From Aldehydirespirator sp965221215 (lineage in GTDB: Bacteria; Actinomycetota; Acidimicrobiia; Acidimicrobiales; Aldehydirespiratoraceae), in assembly GCA_965221215.1 (NCBI GenBank), contig OZ244872.1:1116001-1180000 (forward strand): a DNA stretch of 64,000 nucleotides, given 5' to 3'. This document shows positions 51,837 through 59,939 of this stretch, piece by piece. How positions within the stretch are numbered: the first letter of the stretch is position 1; each line of letters starts with the position of its first letter. The position numbers and the translations under genes were made by a program. The notes under the pieces were generated by a model. That model had not been told where the DNA came from. It was given only the letters and a program-made list of their open reading frames with translations, and searched no databases.

Positions 51837-53447
51837 GTGGCGAGCAGCACGTCGCAAACGAGCACTTGGTGGCAGGGCGCGGTCGGCTACGAGGTCTACG
51901 TGCGCTCCTTCGCCGACTCGAACGGCGACGGCATGGGAGACCTGGCCGGGATCACCGACCGGCTCGACCATCTGAGCTGGCTGGGCGTCGACGCGGTCTG
52001 GATCACCCCCTTCTATCCGTCGCCGGGCCACGACCACGGCTACGACGTCAGCGACTACTGCGAGGTCGCGCCCCGCCACGGGACGCTCGACGACTTCGAT
52101 GCGCTGATCGGCGCCGCCCACCGCCGGGGCCTGCGAGTGATGGTCGACATCGTGCCCAACCACACGTCGAGCGAGCACCGCTGGTTCGCCGCCGCCCGCC
52201 GCGACCCCGACGGCGAGCACCGCAGCCGTTATCTGTGGGCCGACCCCGGCCCCGACGGCGGACCGCCCAACAACTGGCGCAGCCACTTCGGCGGACCGGC
52301 CTGGACCCTCGACGAGACCTCCGGACAGTACTGGTGCCATCTGTTCCTGCCAGAGCAGCCCGACCTCAACTGGCGCAACGAGGCGGTGCGCGACGACTTC
52401 GACAAGATCCTCAAATGGTGGATTGACAGGGGAGTGGACGGCTTCCGCGTCGACGTGGCCCACGGCCTCATCAAGGACGCCGACTGGCGCGACAACCCTC
52501 AGATCGCGCCCCTCACCGACGGCATGGACCCCCGCGCCGCCTTCAACGCCTTCGAGCATCTCCACGACTTGAACCAGCCCGACAACGACGACATCTTCCG
52601 GCGCTGGCACCGGCTGTGCGCGCCCCATGAAGCGATGCTGCTGGGCGAGGTCAACCCGCCCGGACCCGAGCGCATGTCCGGCTACGTGTCGCCCGGCGCC
52701 CTCGACCGAGCCTTCTTCCTGCGGCTGGCGATGCTGCGCTGGGAGCCCCGAAGGCTGCTGGAGATGGCTCGGGCCATGCACGACACCGCACCGCAGGGAA
52801 TCTCCTGGGTGATGAGCAACCACGACCAGCCCCGCCCGGTGAGCCGCTTCGGCGGCGGCACCGCCGGCGTGGGCCGCTCGCTGGCCATGAGCACCCTGAT
52901 GATGGCCCTGGGCGGCACGCCGTTTTTGTATCAGGGCGAGGAGTTGGGCCTCGACGACGGCGTGCTGCGCGGCGGCGGATACGACCCGGTGACGGTGCGC
53001 AACGTGGGCGCCACCAGCGGTCGCGACGGATGCCGCACCCCGATGCCCTGGGACTCGAGCCCCCACAACGGCTTCAGCACGGTCCAGCCCTGGATCGACG
53101 CTCACCCCCGCCGCGCCGCTCAGACCGTCGCCGCCCAGCGCGACGACCCCGAGTCGCCGCTGCACCGCTACCGCAGCCTGCTGGCCGCCCGCCGCCGGCA
53201 TCCCGACATGTGGAGAGCGCGGCTGGAGTGGCTCGAAGCTCCACACCCGACGGTGGCGGCGCTGCGGCGCGGCTCGGTCGCGGTGGTGGCCAACCTGTCG
53301 GAGAGCCGCGCCGACGTCGCGCTGGGCTCGCCCGGATGGCAGCCGGTCTTCGAGAGCCGCAGCGGCAGCCGCCTCGACGGCCCGGCCTGCGACTCGGTGT
53401 CGGTCCCGGCTGAGACGAGCGTCGTCCTAGTCCACGACCACAGCTAG
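51837..53447 (+). CDS. GH13 alpha-glucosidase / amylase-family glycosidase
   Basis: A 536-residue cytoplasmic (no signal peptide) GH13 enzyme. Catalytic residues are visible: nucleophile Asp206 in GFRVDVAHG, acid/base Glu271 in LGEVN, and Asp330 in NHDQ. MVDIVPNHTSSEHRWF is conserved region I. The pattern is that of oligo-1,6-glucosidase, trehalose- or sucrose-type alpha-glucosidases. Its own LacI operator joins it to the transporter. GTG at 51837 follows GGAGGG. Confidence 0.9.
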   Translation: MASSTSQTSTWWQGAVGYEVYVRSFADSNGDGMGDLAGITDRLDHLSWLGVDAVWITPFYPSPGHDHGYDVSDYCEVAPRHGTLDDFDALIGAAHRRGLRVMVDIVPNHTSSEHRWFAAARRDPDGEHRSRYLWADPGPDGGPPNNWRSHFGGPAWTLDETSGQYWCHLFLPEQPDLNWRNEAVRDDFDKILKWWIDRGVDGFRVDVAHGLIKDADWRDNPQIAPLTDGMDPRAAFNAFEHLHDLNQPDNDDIFRRWHRLCAPHEAMLLGEVNPPGPERMSGYVSPGALDRAFFLRLAMLRWEPRRLLEMARAMHDTAPQGISWVMSNHDQPRPVSRFGGGTAGVGRSLAMSTLMMALGGTPFLYQGEELGLDDGVLRGGGYDPVTVRNVGATSGRDGCRTPMPWDSSPHNGFSTVQPWIDAHPRRAAQTVAAQRDDPESPLHRYRSLLAARRRHPDMWRARLEWLEAPHPTVAALRRGSVAVVANLSESRADVALGSPGWQPVFESRSGSRLDGPACDSVSVPAETSVVLVHDHS

Positions 53448-53456
53448 CCCTCCAAC

Positions 53457-53475
53457 AGGGCTGGCCGGCAGCCCT
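53457..53475. terminator. Hairpin AGGGCTG-GCCGG-CAGCCCT between convergent genes
   Basis: A perfect 7-bp stem in the 47 bases between the glucosidase stop and the ATPase stop. Likely a shared bidirectional terminator; no U-run. Confidence 0.5.
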
Positions 53476-53494
53476 CGGGGACAGGGTGAAGTCT

Positions 53495-54679
53495 TCAGCC
53501 CCTGATGGCCAGGCCGGTGTCGAGGTCGAAGAAGTGGGCGTTGTCCACCGTCACCGCCACGTCGATGGTGTCGCCGGAGGTCACCGACGTGGTGGGATTG
53601 AACCGGGCGTGGACCTTGGTCTCGGAGTTCTCGGCCGCGCTGATCTCCTCGTCGCTCAGCTCTAGGGCCTCCTTGGAGATGACCGGCTTGGCGTCCATGT
53701 CGAAATAGGCGATGATCTCGAAGCCGAGTGCCTCGGTGTGCAGCACCGACGCACGAATCCGCTGATCGCCCGGATGCTCCGGCACCACCGCCGCGTCCTC
53801 CAAGTCCTTGGGCCGCAGCCCCACCGCAAGCTTCTGGCCGAGGTAGCCCTCCAGAGCGGGCCGGTGCCCGAGAACCTTGTCGGGCACGGCTAGCGACTGG
53901 CTGCCCAGAGCCAGGCTCAAACCCTCGCCGTTGCGGCTCAGCACCCCCTCCATGATGTTCATGGAGGGCGAACCGATGAAGGCGGCCACGAAGATGTTGT
54001 CGGGCTCGTTGAACAGCGTCATCGGGGTGTCGACCTGCTGGAGCACTCCCTGGCTGATGACCGCCACCCGGTCGGCCATGGTCATGGCCTCCACCTGGTC
54101 GTGGGTCACGTAGAACGTGGTGATGCCCACCTCTCGCTGCAGGGCGGTTATCTCGGCCCGCATCTGCACCCGCAGCTTGGCGTCGAGATTGGAGAGGGGC
54201 TCGTCGAGCAGGAACACCCGGGGCCGGCGCACGATGGCGCGGCCCATGGCCACCCGCTGGCGCTGGCCGCCGGAGAGATGGGCGGGGCGCTTGTCGAGCT
54301 GGCTGTCGAGCTCGAGAATGCGGGCCACGTCGGCCACCCGCTCCTTGATCTCGGCCCGGGGCCGCCGGGCCAGCTTCAGCGAGAAGGCGATGTTGTCGAA
54401 CACCGTCATGTGGGGGTACAGGGCGTAGTTCTGGAACACCATGGCGATGTCGCGGTCTTTGGGGGGCAGCTCGTTGACCACCCGCTCGCCGATCTTCAGC
54501 GTGCCCGACGAGATGTCCTCGAGGCCGGCGATCATCCGCAGCGTGGTGGACTTGCCGCAGCCCGACGGGCCCACCATCACCAGGAACTCTGCCTCGTTGA
54601 TTTCGAGGTTGAGGTCAGTCACCGCCCGGAACCCGTTGTCGTATTCCTTGTTCACGTCCTGAAGGACGACATCAGCCAT
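53495..54679 (-). CDS. ugpC: Carbohydrate ABC transporter ATP-binding protein (MsmK/UgpC type)
   Basis: A 394-residue ATPase that energises sugar ABC importers. Walker A GPSGCGKST, Q-loop FQNYALYPHMTV, signature LSGGQRQR, Walker B VFLLDEPLSNLDAK and switch THDQVEAMTMADR are all present. The C-terminal regulatory OB domain (VGLRPKDLE) is typical of UgpC/MsmK. GGGAGGG precedes the ATG at 54679. It stands apart from the permeases, with its own LacI operator, and may serve more than one importer. The symbol denotes the family. Confidence 0.92.
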   Translation of the reverse strand: MADVVLQDVNKEYDNGFRAVTDLNLEINEAEFLVMVGPSGCGKSTTLRMIAGLEDISSGTLKIGERVVNELPPKDRDIAMVFQNYALYPHMTVFDNIAFSLKLARRPRAEIKERVADVARILELDSQLDKRPAHLSGGQRQRVAMGRAIVRRPRVFLLDEPLSNLDAKLRVQMRAEITALQREVGITTFYVTHDQVEAMTMADRVAVISQGVLQQVDTPMTLFNEPDNIFVAAFIGSPSMNIMEGVLSRNGEGLSLALGSQSLAVPDKVLGHRPALEGYLGQKLAVGLRPKDLEDAAVVPEHPGDQRIRASVLHTEALGFEIIAYFDMDAKPVISKEALELSDEEISAAENSETKVHARFNPTTSVTSGDTIDVAVTVDNAHFFDLDTGLAIRG

Positions 54680-54697
54680 TGGACCCTCCCGACTCTC

Positions 54698-54709
54698 GCA
54701 AACGTTTGC
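54698..54709. promoter_or_regulatory. LacI-type operator GCAAACGTTTGC before the ATPase gene
   Basis: A perfect 12-bp palindrome, 19 bases upstream of the ugpC start, with the core of the LacI-family consensus. Same core as at 43919 and 51811. Confidence 0.78.
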
Positions 54710-54763
54710 ACGCCGCACAATACACGCGCTCGCCCCGCCGGTCGCTGGGCGGCCTTCTTGCGC

Positions 54764-55378
54764 TCACTCGTGGGTGCCTCGTGGCGCGTCTGGGGTGTCG
54801 GTCGATCCGTAGAGGGCCGCAACGTAGGCATCGGCATCGGCGGCCAGCACTTCGACGTCGGCTACGGCGATGAGGCCGAGGTTGCGGTAGCGGCCCTCGT
54901 GGTCGAGCCCGAAGCCGATCACGTACGGGTCGGTCACCTCGGCCCCCGCGAAGTCGATATCCACCGGAACCACCCGCCGGACCCGGCGGTCCAGCAGCGT
55001 GCACACCGCCACCGACCGGGGGCGGCGCCGCTGCAGCTCCGAGTACAGGAAGGCGGTGCTGAGGCCGGTGTCGACGATGTCCTCGACGATCACCGCGTCG
55101 CGTCCCGCGATGTCGAGGTCGAGGTCTTTGAGCAGGCGGACCCGTCCCGTGCCCGGGGCATAGGGCGTGATGGCCATGAAGTCCACGCTCACCGGCACGG
55201 TCATGGCCCTCACCAGGTCGGCCAGGAACGGCACGCTGCCCCGCAGCACGCCGATCAGTACCGCGCCGTCCGGGTAGCGGGCCGACATGGCCGCGGCCAG
55301 ACGGGCAATGATCCCCTCGATCTGCGCCGCGTTCAGCAGCACGCGCGGCTCGCCGGGACGCAGCGAGTCGGAGGTCAC
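54764..55378 (-). CDS. hpt: Hypoxanthine phosphoribosyltransferase
   Basis: A 204-residue purine-salvage enzyme that joins hypoxanthine or guanine to PRPP. The PRPP loop is VIVEDIVDTGLS; LIGVLRGSVPFLADL and VDFMAITPY are typical, as is DPYVIGFGLDHEGRYRNL. The GTG start at 55378 lies within one copy of a 28-base direct repeat. Downstream of the ftsR-like gene on the same strand. Confidence 0.93.
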   Translation of the reverse strand: MTSDSLRPGEPRVLLNAAQIEGIIARLAAAMSARYPDGAVLIGVLRGSVPFLADLVRAMTVPVSVDFMAITPYAPGTGRVRLLKDLDLDIAGRDAVIVEDIVDTGLSTAFLYSELQRRRPRSVAVCTLLDRRVRRVVPVDIDFAGAEVTDPYVIGFGLDHEGRYRNLGLIAVADVEVLAADADAYVAALYGSTDTPDAPRGTHE

Positions 55379-55475
55379 CGGCGGTCAGTCCAGAATGGGG
55401 CCGCCAGCCGTGCGGGTCCACACGGCGCAGCTGCAGCGGGTCGGGATCACCGGTGGTCAGTCCAGATGGGGGCGC
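55375..55475. repeat. Pair of ~28-bp direct repeats at the hpt start and the ftsR stop
   Basis: GATCACCGGTGGTCAGTCCA near 55446 and a near-identical copy (GTCACCGGCGGTCAGTCCA) near 55375, each followed by GA-TGGGG, 71 bases apart. One copy contains the FtsR-like stop and the other the hpt GTG start. It looks like a local tandem duplication. Confidence 0.6.
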
Positions 55476-56182
55476 ATGGCCTGGCGCAGCAGCAGCTGGC
55501 GCAGCGATTCGGTCAGGTCGACGATCTCGGCCAGCTCGGCTCGCAGCCGCGCGCTGTTGCCCCGGGCGATCAGCGGGCCCAGCAGCTGCTCGTAGATGCC
55601 GGCCTCGCGGTCGGCGGCGGCCTTGAACATCCTCAGGTTGCGGGCCGGTATGCCGTGGTCGGCCAGCGCGGCGGCCGTCCTCGCCACCAGCAGCGCATCC
55701 TGGTCGAACACCGGTCCGTCGCCGGCGCGCTCGGTGACCGGGGTGATAATGCCGAGCCGGCCCAGCTCGGCGATGTGCTCGGCGTCGACGCCCACGGCGC
55801 CGGCCAGCTGCTCGATGGTCAAGCCGTCCGGGCCCGCCTCGTGCGCCTCCTCGTCGCCAAAAGGCTCGGCCGGGGCGCGCGCCGCGAACAGCGACGGGGT
55901 GGCCGGGGCCGGCTCCGACTTCGGGGCGGTCTTGGCCACCGCCCCCTCGGCCAGCCGGCGCTTGATCTCCTTGAGGGGCAGGAAGTTGTCGCGCTGCTGG
56001 ATCAGCACCCAGTTGAGCCGCTCGATGTCGGCGTCGAAGAACTTCCGGTAGCCCGACGGGGTCCGCTGGGGGGCGATCAGTTCCTGGCTCTCCAGGAAGC
56101 GGATCTTCGAGATGGTCAGGTCGGGGTGCTCGTCGGCGAGCAGCGCCAGCACCTCGCCGATCGACAGGTGGGCGCGGCCCAT
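55457..56182 (-). CDS. ftsR: MerR-family regulator (FtsR-like, Rv1828 type)
   Basis: A 241-residue MerR-type protein. The winged HTH is SIGEVLALLADEHPDLTISKIRFLESQELIAPQRTPSGYRKF (residues about 7-48), followed by DIERLNWVLIQQRDNFLPLKEIK. The C-terminal half has a second helix-rich region typical of FtsR. In mycobacteria and corynebacteria this gene follows garA and controls ftsZ. It overlaps the FHA gene by one base. The symbol rests on synteny and sequence pattern. Confidence 0.82.
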   Translation of the reverse strand: MGRAHLSIGEVLALLADEHPDLTISKIRFLESQELIAPQRTPSGYRKFFDADIERLNWVLIQQRDNFLPLKEIKRRLAEGAVAKTAPKSEPAPATPSLFAARAPAEPFGDEEAHEAGPDGLTIEQLAGAVGVDAEHIAELGRLGIITPVTERAGDGPVFDQDALLVARTAAALADHGIPARNLRMFKAAADREAGIYEQLLGPLIARGNSARLRAELAEIVDLTESLRQLLLRQAMRPHLD

Positions 56183-56652
56183 CAGGGCGCGGTTCCGTGC
56201 ACGAAGACCAGCTTGAACTTGCCCACCTGCACCTCGTCGCCCTCGGAGAGCTCGCCCTGCTCCACCAGTCGGCGGTTGACGTAGGTGCCGTTCAGGGAGC
56301 CGACGTCGCGGATCGAGTAGCGGGCCCCGTCGCGGTCCACCTCGGCGTGGCGGCGCGACACCGTGATGTCGTCGAGGAAGATGTCGCTGCGGGGATCGCG
56401 GCCCAGCGACACCACGTCGGAGTCCAGCGCGTAGCGGGCCCCGGCCTTGGGGCCCTGGTTGACCACGAAGAGGCCCTGGTGCCGCCCGAAGGCCGAGCGG
56501 TCGACATACACGGTGCCCGGCGAGGCGTCGGGCTCCACCACCCGGTGCTCGGTGGTGGCGTCGGAAGCCTCGGGCGGCGCGTCGCGGGATTCGCTGTCGT
56601 CGGCTCGGCGGTGGTTGTGGTTGCCGCTGGCCGCCGAGGGCGTGGACGCCAC
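56182..56652 (-). CDS. FHA-domain protein, GarA-like
   Basis: A 156-residue protein with a C-terminal FHA domain: VSLGRDPRSDIFLDD, VSRRHAEV and DVGSLNGTYVNRR are the phosphothreonine-binding residues. Mycobacterial GarA has an N-terminal ETTSVF stretch phosphorylated by PknB/PknG; that motif is not seen here, where the region reads PGTVYVDRSAFGR. It controls TCA-cycle and glutamate enzymes in GarA relatives. It lies between gcvH and the FtsR-like gene, the usual order. Confidence 0.85.
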   Translation of the reverse strand: MASTPSAASGNHNHRRADDSESRDAPPEASDATTEHRVVEPDASPGTVYVDRSAFGRHQGLFVVNQGPKAGARYALDSDVVSLGRDPRSDIFLDDITVSRRHAEVDRDGARYSIRDVGSLNGTYVNRRLVEQGELSEGDEVQVGKFKLVFVHGTAP

Positions 56653-56656
56653 GTCC

Positions 56657-57037
56657 CTACCCCGCGATCAGGTCCCTGTAGCCGTCAGCGTCGAGCAGGC
56701 TGTCGAGCTGAGCGGAGTCGTCGAAGGTGACGGTGCAGATCCAGCCGTCGCCGTAGGGGTCCTCGTTGAGCCGCTGGGGCGCTCCGGCGAGCTCGTCGTT
56801 GACCTCGCTCACCACGCCGCCGACGGGGGCGAACAGCTCCGACACCGACTTGGTGGACTCGACCTCGCCGAACGGCTCGCCCTGCTCGACCCGGTCGCCC
56901 ACCTGGGGCAGTTCCACGTAGACGACGTCGCCGAGAGCGTCCTGGGCGTAGTCGGTGATGCCGATGCGGACGACGTCGCCGTCGGCCTGGGCCCATTCGT
57001 GGTCGGTGGAGTAGCGCAGTTCCTCGGGAATATTCAT
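56657..57037 (-). CDS. gcvH: Glycine cleavage system H protein
   Basis: A 126-residue lipoyl-carrier protein. The lipoylated lysine is Lys63 in VESTKSVSELFAPVGG; YSTDHEWA and GDGWICTVTF are typical. It shuttles the aminomethyl group between GcvP and GcvT. gcvT lies 1.7 kb away at 58708; no gcvP is in the window. Four bases separate it from the FHA gene. Confidence 0.95.
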   Translation of the reverse strand: MNIPEELRYSTDHEWAQADGDVVRIGITDYAQDALGDVVYVELPQVGDRVEQGEPFGEVESTKSVSELFAPVGGVVSEVNDELAGAPQRLNEDPYGDGWICTVTFDDSAQLDSLLDADGYRDLIAG

Positions 57038-57152
57038 GCCCCGAAAGTTACCCCATACCGCCGGCGATGTTGCGACGCAGCACCGAGGGACCGGTATCGC
57101 TCGCCGATTCGCTCGCCTATTGGCTCGGGCTTTGGCGGGTTAGGATTCGGAC

Positions 57153-57653
57153 GTGCAGCAGATGGAGCTTGTCGGGGTGCGGGTGGAACTGCCGTCCAAC
57201 ACCCCGATCGTGCTGCTCCGGGAGATGTCGGAGGCGGCCCGGCTGCTGCCGATCTTCATCGGTGCGCCCGAGGCGACCGCCATCGCCATCGCCCTCGACG
57301 GGGTTACCACGCCCCGGCCCATGACCCACGACCTGCTGCGCAACGTGCTTGACGAGCTGTCGGCCGATGTGGAGCGGGTGGTGGTGACCGAGCTGCGCGA
57401 CAAGACGTTCTTCGCCGAACTGCACCTGCGGCGCGACGGCGGCAGCGTGGTGCTGTCGAGCCGGCCGTCGGACGCCATCGCCCTCGCGGCCCGCACTGGC
57501 ACTCCGATCTTCGCGGAGGAGGCGGTGATCCAGGAGGCGGGCTACACCACCGACGGCTCAGCCGTGGCCGGCCGTCAGCAGGCCGAAGAGGTGGTGGAGC
57601 AGTTCAAGGAGTTCATCGACTCGGTCTCACCCGAGGACTTCGGCAACCAATAG
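57153..57653 (+). CDS. Bifunctional nuclease family protein (DUF151, Rv1829 type)
   Basis: A 166-residue DUF151 protein. It begins MQQMELVGVRVELPSNTPIVLL, with LPIFIGAPEATAIAIAL, RPMTHDLLRNVLDEL and SSRPSDAIALAARTGTPIFAEE, the family core. The related plant proteins show nuclease activity; the bacterial role is unsettled. It occupies the same place in the conserved cluster as Rv1829 of M. tuberculosis, but is divergent from gcvH here. Confidence 0.9.
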   Translation: MQQMELVGVRVELPSNTPIVLLREMSEAARLLPIFIGAPEATAIAIALDGVTTPRPMTHDLLRNVLDELSADVERVVVTELRDKTFFAELHLRRDGGSVVLSSRPSDAIALAARTGTPIFAEEAVIQEAGYTTDGSAVAGRQQAEEVVEQFKEFIDSVSPEDFGNQ

Positions 57654-57686
57654 AGCTGCCGGCCCGCAGGGATCAGACAGCAAAGA

Positions 57687-58007
57687 TTAGGCGGCGACCG
57701 GCAGGCCGTACTTGCGGCCGATCCACTCCATGTCGCTGCGGTTCAAGAGCTTCACCCTCACGTCCGGATAGGTCTGCGCCAGCAGCCGCAGCTTCTGGCG
57801 CTTGCGGTTGACCAGCCGCTGCCGCAGCGTGGTCAGCTCCACGTACATGTCGAAGTCGGGCAGGTAGAAGTCGGGGGTGAACCCGCACGCTGTGTTCCCG
57901 TCGGGGTCGCGCTCAAGCACGAACATGCGGGGCTCGTACTCCCAGCGGATCCCATAGGAGTCGAGCAGGGTGGCGAACGCCTGCTCGGAGGGGTGGGCGA
58001 ACGTCAT
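57687..58007 (-). CDS. Small PD-(D/E)xK-like conserved protein
   Basis: A 106-residue protein. FTPDFYLPDFDMYVELTT recalls a PD-(D/E)xK nuclease core, but the Lys of ExK is Thr. A basic helix follows (RQRLVNRKRQKLRLL) and then YPDVRVKLLNRSDM. The ATG at 58007 is chosen because the preceding 22 codons are Pro/Thr-rich with no pattern. It ends the minus-strand unit with the MerR gene. Confidence 0.68.
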   Translation of the reverse strand: MTFAHPSEQAFATLLDSYGIRWEYEPRMFVLERDPDGNTACGFTPDFYLPDFDMYVELTTLRQRLVNRKRQKLRLLAQTYPDVRVKLLNRSDMEWIGRKYGLPVAA

Positions 58008-58014
58008 CGCCGGG

Positions 58015-58527
58015 TCAGGACTCTCCGATGGCGGCGCGCAACTCGTCGGCCTCGTCGTCTGCGGCCTCGTCATCGTCCGCGGTGTCGTCGGCCGACGGCC
58101 GGAACTCGATGATGGCCGCGTCCACCTCCTGCTCCACGGTCGACAGCGGCAGCACGTTCAGCACGCCCTGTCCCTGCTGCAGCACGTCGATCAACTCGGC
58201 GTCGCTGCGGGCGCACACCACGTTGGGTCCGTCGATCACGAGGTTGGCCCGCGAGATGTCCTCTTGGAGTTCGCTGCGCATGTAGTCGAAGATCGAGCGG
58301 ACCTTCTCCAGCTTGATCCCCGAGTCGAGCAGGCGCTTGATCACCTTGAGCTCGAGCAGGTTGGAGTAGCTGTAGCGGCGGCGGCTCCCGCTGCCGGCGG
58401 CCTGGGCCAGCGAGGGCACCAACAGATCGGTGCGAGCCCAGTAGTCGAGCTGTCGGTAGCTGATGCCGACCACCTCGGCGGTCAGCTTGGCGCTGTAGCC
58501 GAGGCTGTCGTGGGCAGTCGGGTCCAT
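58015..58527 (-). CDS. MerR-family regulator (Rv1830 type)
   Basis: A 170-residue MerR-like regulator. The HTH region is AKLTAEVVGISYRQLDYWARTDLLVPS and the wing RRYSYSNLLELKVIKRLLDSG, followed by a domain ending in an acidic Asp/Ala/Glu tail. AAGGAG six bases before ATG 58527 favours that start over a GTG eight codons earlier. It is the second MerR of the Rv1826-1830-type cluster. Confidence 0.85.
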   Translation of the reverse strand: MDPTAHDSLGYSAKLTAEVVGISYRQLDYWARTDLLVPSLAQAAGSGSRRRYSYSNLLELKVIKRLLDSGIKLEKVRSIFDYMRSELQEDISRANLVIDGPNVVCARSDAELIDVLQQGQGVLNVLPLSTVEQEVDAAIIEFRPSADDTADDDEAADDEADELRAAIGES

Positions 58528-58707
58528 GAGCCGCTCCTTGCTTGTGGCCACTCGGACACAATGACAGCACCGGAATTACGGGGCTGTCACCCGCAAACTC
58601 TACGGTCGCACGGCCCGTCAGTCAACCACCGGCCCCCAGCCGAGGCGAACGAAGGCCCTTCGCGGTAGCGCGACGGGCTTCACACCCGCTTACGCTTGCT
58701 CGCTGAG

Positions 58708-59784
58708 ATGTCCGAGGAATTGAGACAGTCGCCGCTGCGGGGCGTGCATGAGCGGGCCGGGGCCAAACTGGTGCCCTTCGGCGGCTGGAACATGCCCGTG
58801 CAGTATGAGACCGGCACGGTGGCCGAGCACATGGCCTGCCGCACCGGCGCCGCTATGTTCGACGTGTCGCACCTGGGGACGGTGCGGGTGAGCGGCGCCG
58901 CCGCCCACGGCGCGCTGCAGTGGGCGCTGACCAACGACCTGGACCGGGTCGGGGTCGGGTCGGCCCAGTACACCCACCTCCTCGACCCCGCCGACGCCTC
59001 CGTGCTCGACGACATCATCGTGTGGTGGATCGGCCCCGACCAATTCGACGTCATGCCCAACGCCTCCAACACCGACCGGGTGGTCGGCGCCCTGCAAGAG
59101 CAGTCGGGCGACCTCGCCGTGGCGGACGTGACCGCCGAGCGGGCCGTGATCGCAGTGCAGGGTCCAGAGGCTCGGAACCGGGTGGCGGCTGCGGGCGGCC
59201 ACGACGTCGCCTTGGTGGGGCGGTTCAAGGTGGCGGATGGCCGCTTCGGCGAGATTCCGGTGACCGTGGCCGGGACCGGCTACACCGGCGAGGACGGCGT
59301 GGAGATGGCGGTCGGCGTGGACGACGCGGCGACCGTGTGGCAGCGGCTGGCCGAAGCCGGAGTCACGCCCGCCGGCCTCGGTGCCCGCGACACCCTGCGG
59401 CTGGAGGCCGGACTGCCGTTGCACGGGCACGAGCTGGGTCTCGGCATCACGCCGCTTCAGGCCGGATTGGGCTGGGTGGTCCGCTGGGACAAGGGCGACT
59501 TCAGGGGCCGGACCGCACTGGAGGCCGAGCGCCAGGCCGGGCCGCGGCGGTTGCTGCGGGGCCTGCTGGCCGCCAAGGGCCGGCCCCCCCGCGACGGCTG
59601 CGCCGTCCGGCAGGGCGACATCGAGGTCGGCGCGGTCACCAGCGGCAACTTCTCGCCGGTGCTCGGCCAGGGCGTCGCGCTGGCGTTCCTGGCCCCCGAG
59701 GTCGGCATCGGCGACGAGGTGGTCATCGACGTGCGCGGCCGCGATCTTCCCGCCACGGTGGTCAGACCTCCTTTCCACCAATAA
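58708..59784 (+). CDS. gcvT: Aminomethyltransferase (glycine cleavage T protein)
   Basis: A 358-residue folate-dependent transferase that releases ammonia and passes the methylene unit to tetrahydrofolate. Motifs: GAKLVPFGGWNMPVQY, MFDVSHLGTVRVSG, the Asn/Asp loop DVMPNASN, GTGYTGEDGVEMAV and GLGARDTLRLEAGLPLHGHEL. Length is normal. ATG 58708 starts MSEELRQSPL; an earlier in-frame start adds four codons. gcvH lies nearby on the other strand. No canonical glycine riboswitch was recognised upstream. Confidence 0.93.
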   Translation: MSEELRQSPLRGVHERAGAKLVPFGGWNMPVQYETGTVAEHMACRTGAAMFDVSHLGTVRVSGAAAHGALQWALTNDLDRVGVGSAQYTHLLDPADASVLDDIIVWWIGPDQFDVMPNASNTDRVVGALQEQSGDLAVADVTAERAVIAVQGPEARNRVAAAGGHDVALVGRFKVADGRFGEIPVTVAGTGYTGEDGVEMAVGVDDAATVWQRLAEAGVTPAGLGARDTLRLEAGLPLHGHELGLGITPLQAGLGWVVRWDKGDFRGRTALEAERQAGPRRLLRGLLAAKGRPPRDGCAVRQGDIEVGAVTSGNFSPVLGQGVALAFLAPEVGIGDEVVIDVRGRDLPATVVRPPFHQ

Positions 59785-59854
59785 CGGATCCTCACCAGAC
59801 ACGGCCGTTCAAGCCACAGGCGCAGCCCGGTAGGTCGGTGGGTGGCGGCGAGTC

Positions 59855-59894
59855 AAACGACCGACGAGTAGGGCGAAGCCCGTGTCGGTCGTTT
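59855..59894. terminator. Strong hairpin AAACGACCGAC...GTCGGTCGTTT between gcvT and aroC
   Basis: A perfect 11-bp stem around an inner GGGC-GAA-GCCC hairpin, midway between two convergent genes. It ends in GTTTCGG rather than a clean U-run on the plus strand; on the minus strand the stem ends GTTTGACTCG. A bidirectional terminator is the simplest reading. Confidence 0.6.
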
Positions 59895-59939
59895 CGGCTC
59901 GACGACAGGACCCGCCGACCGGTCTGGCAATACTGCCCC

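Noticed and set aside
58552..58707. Glycine riboswitch upstream of gcvT
   Set aside because: The conserved aptamer core sequences were not recognised; only unrelated GC-rich pairing is visible.
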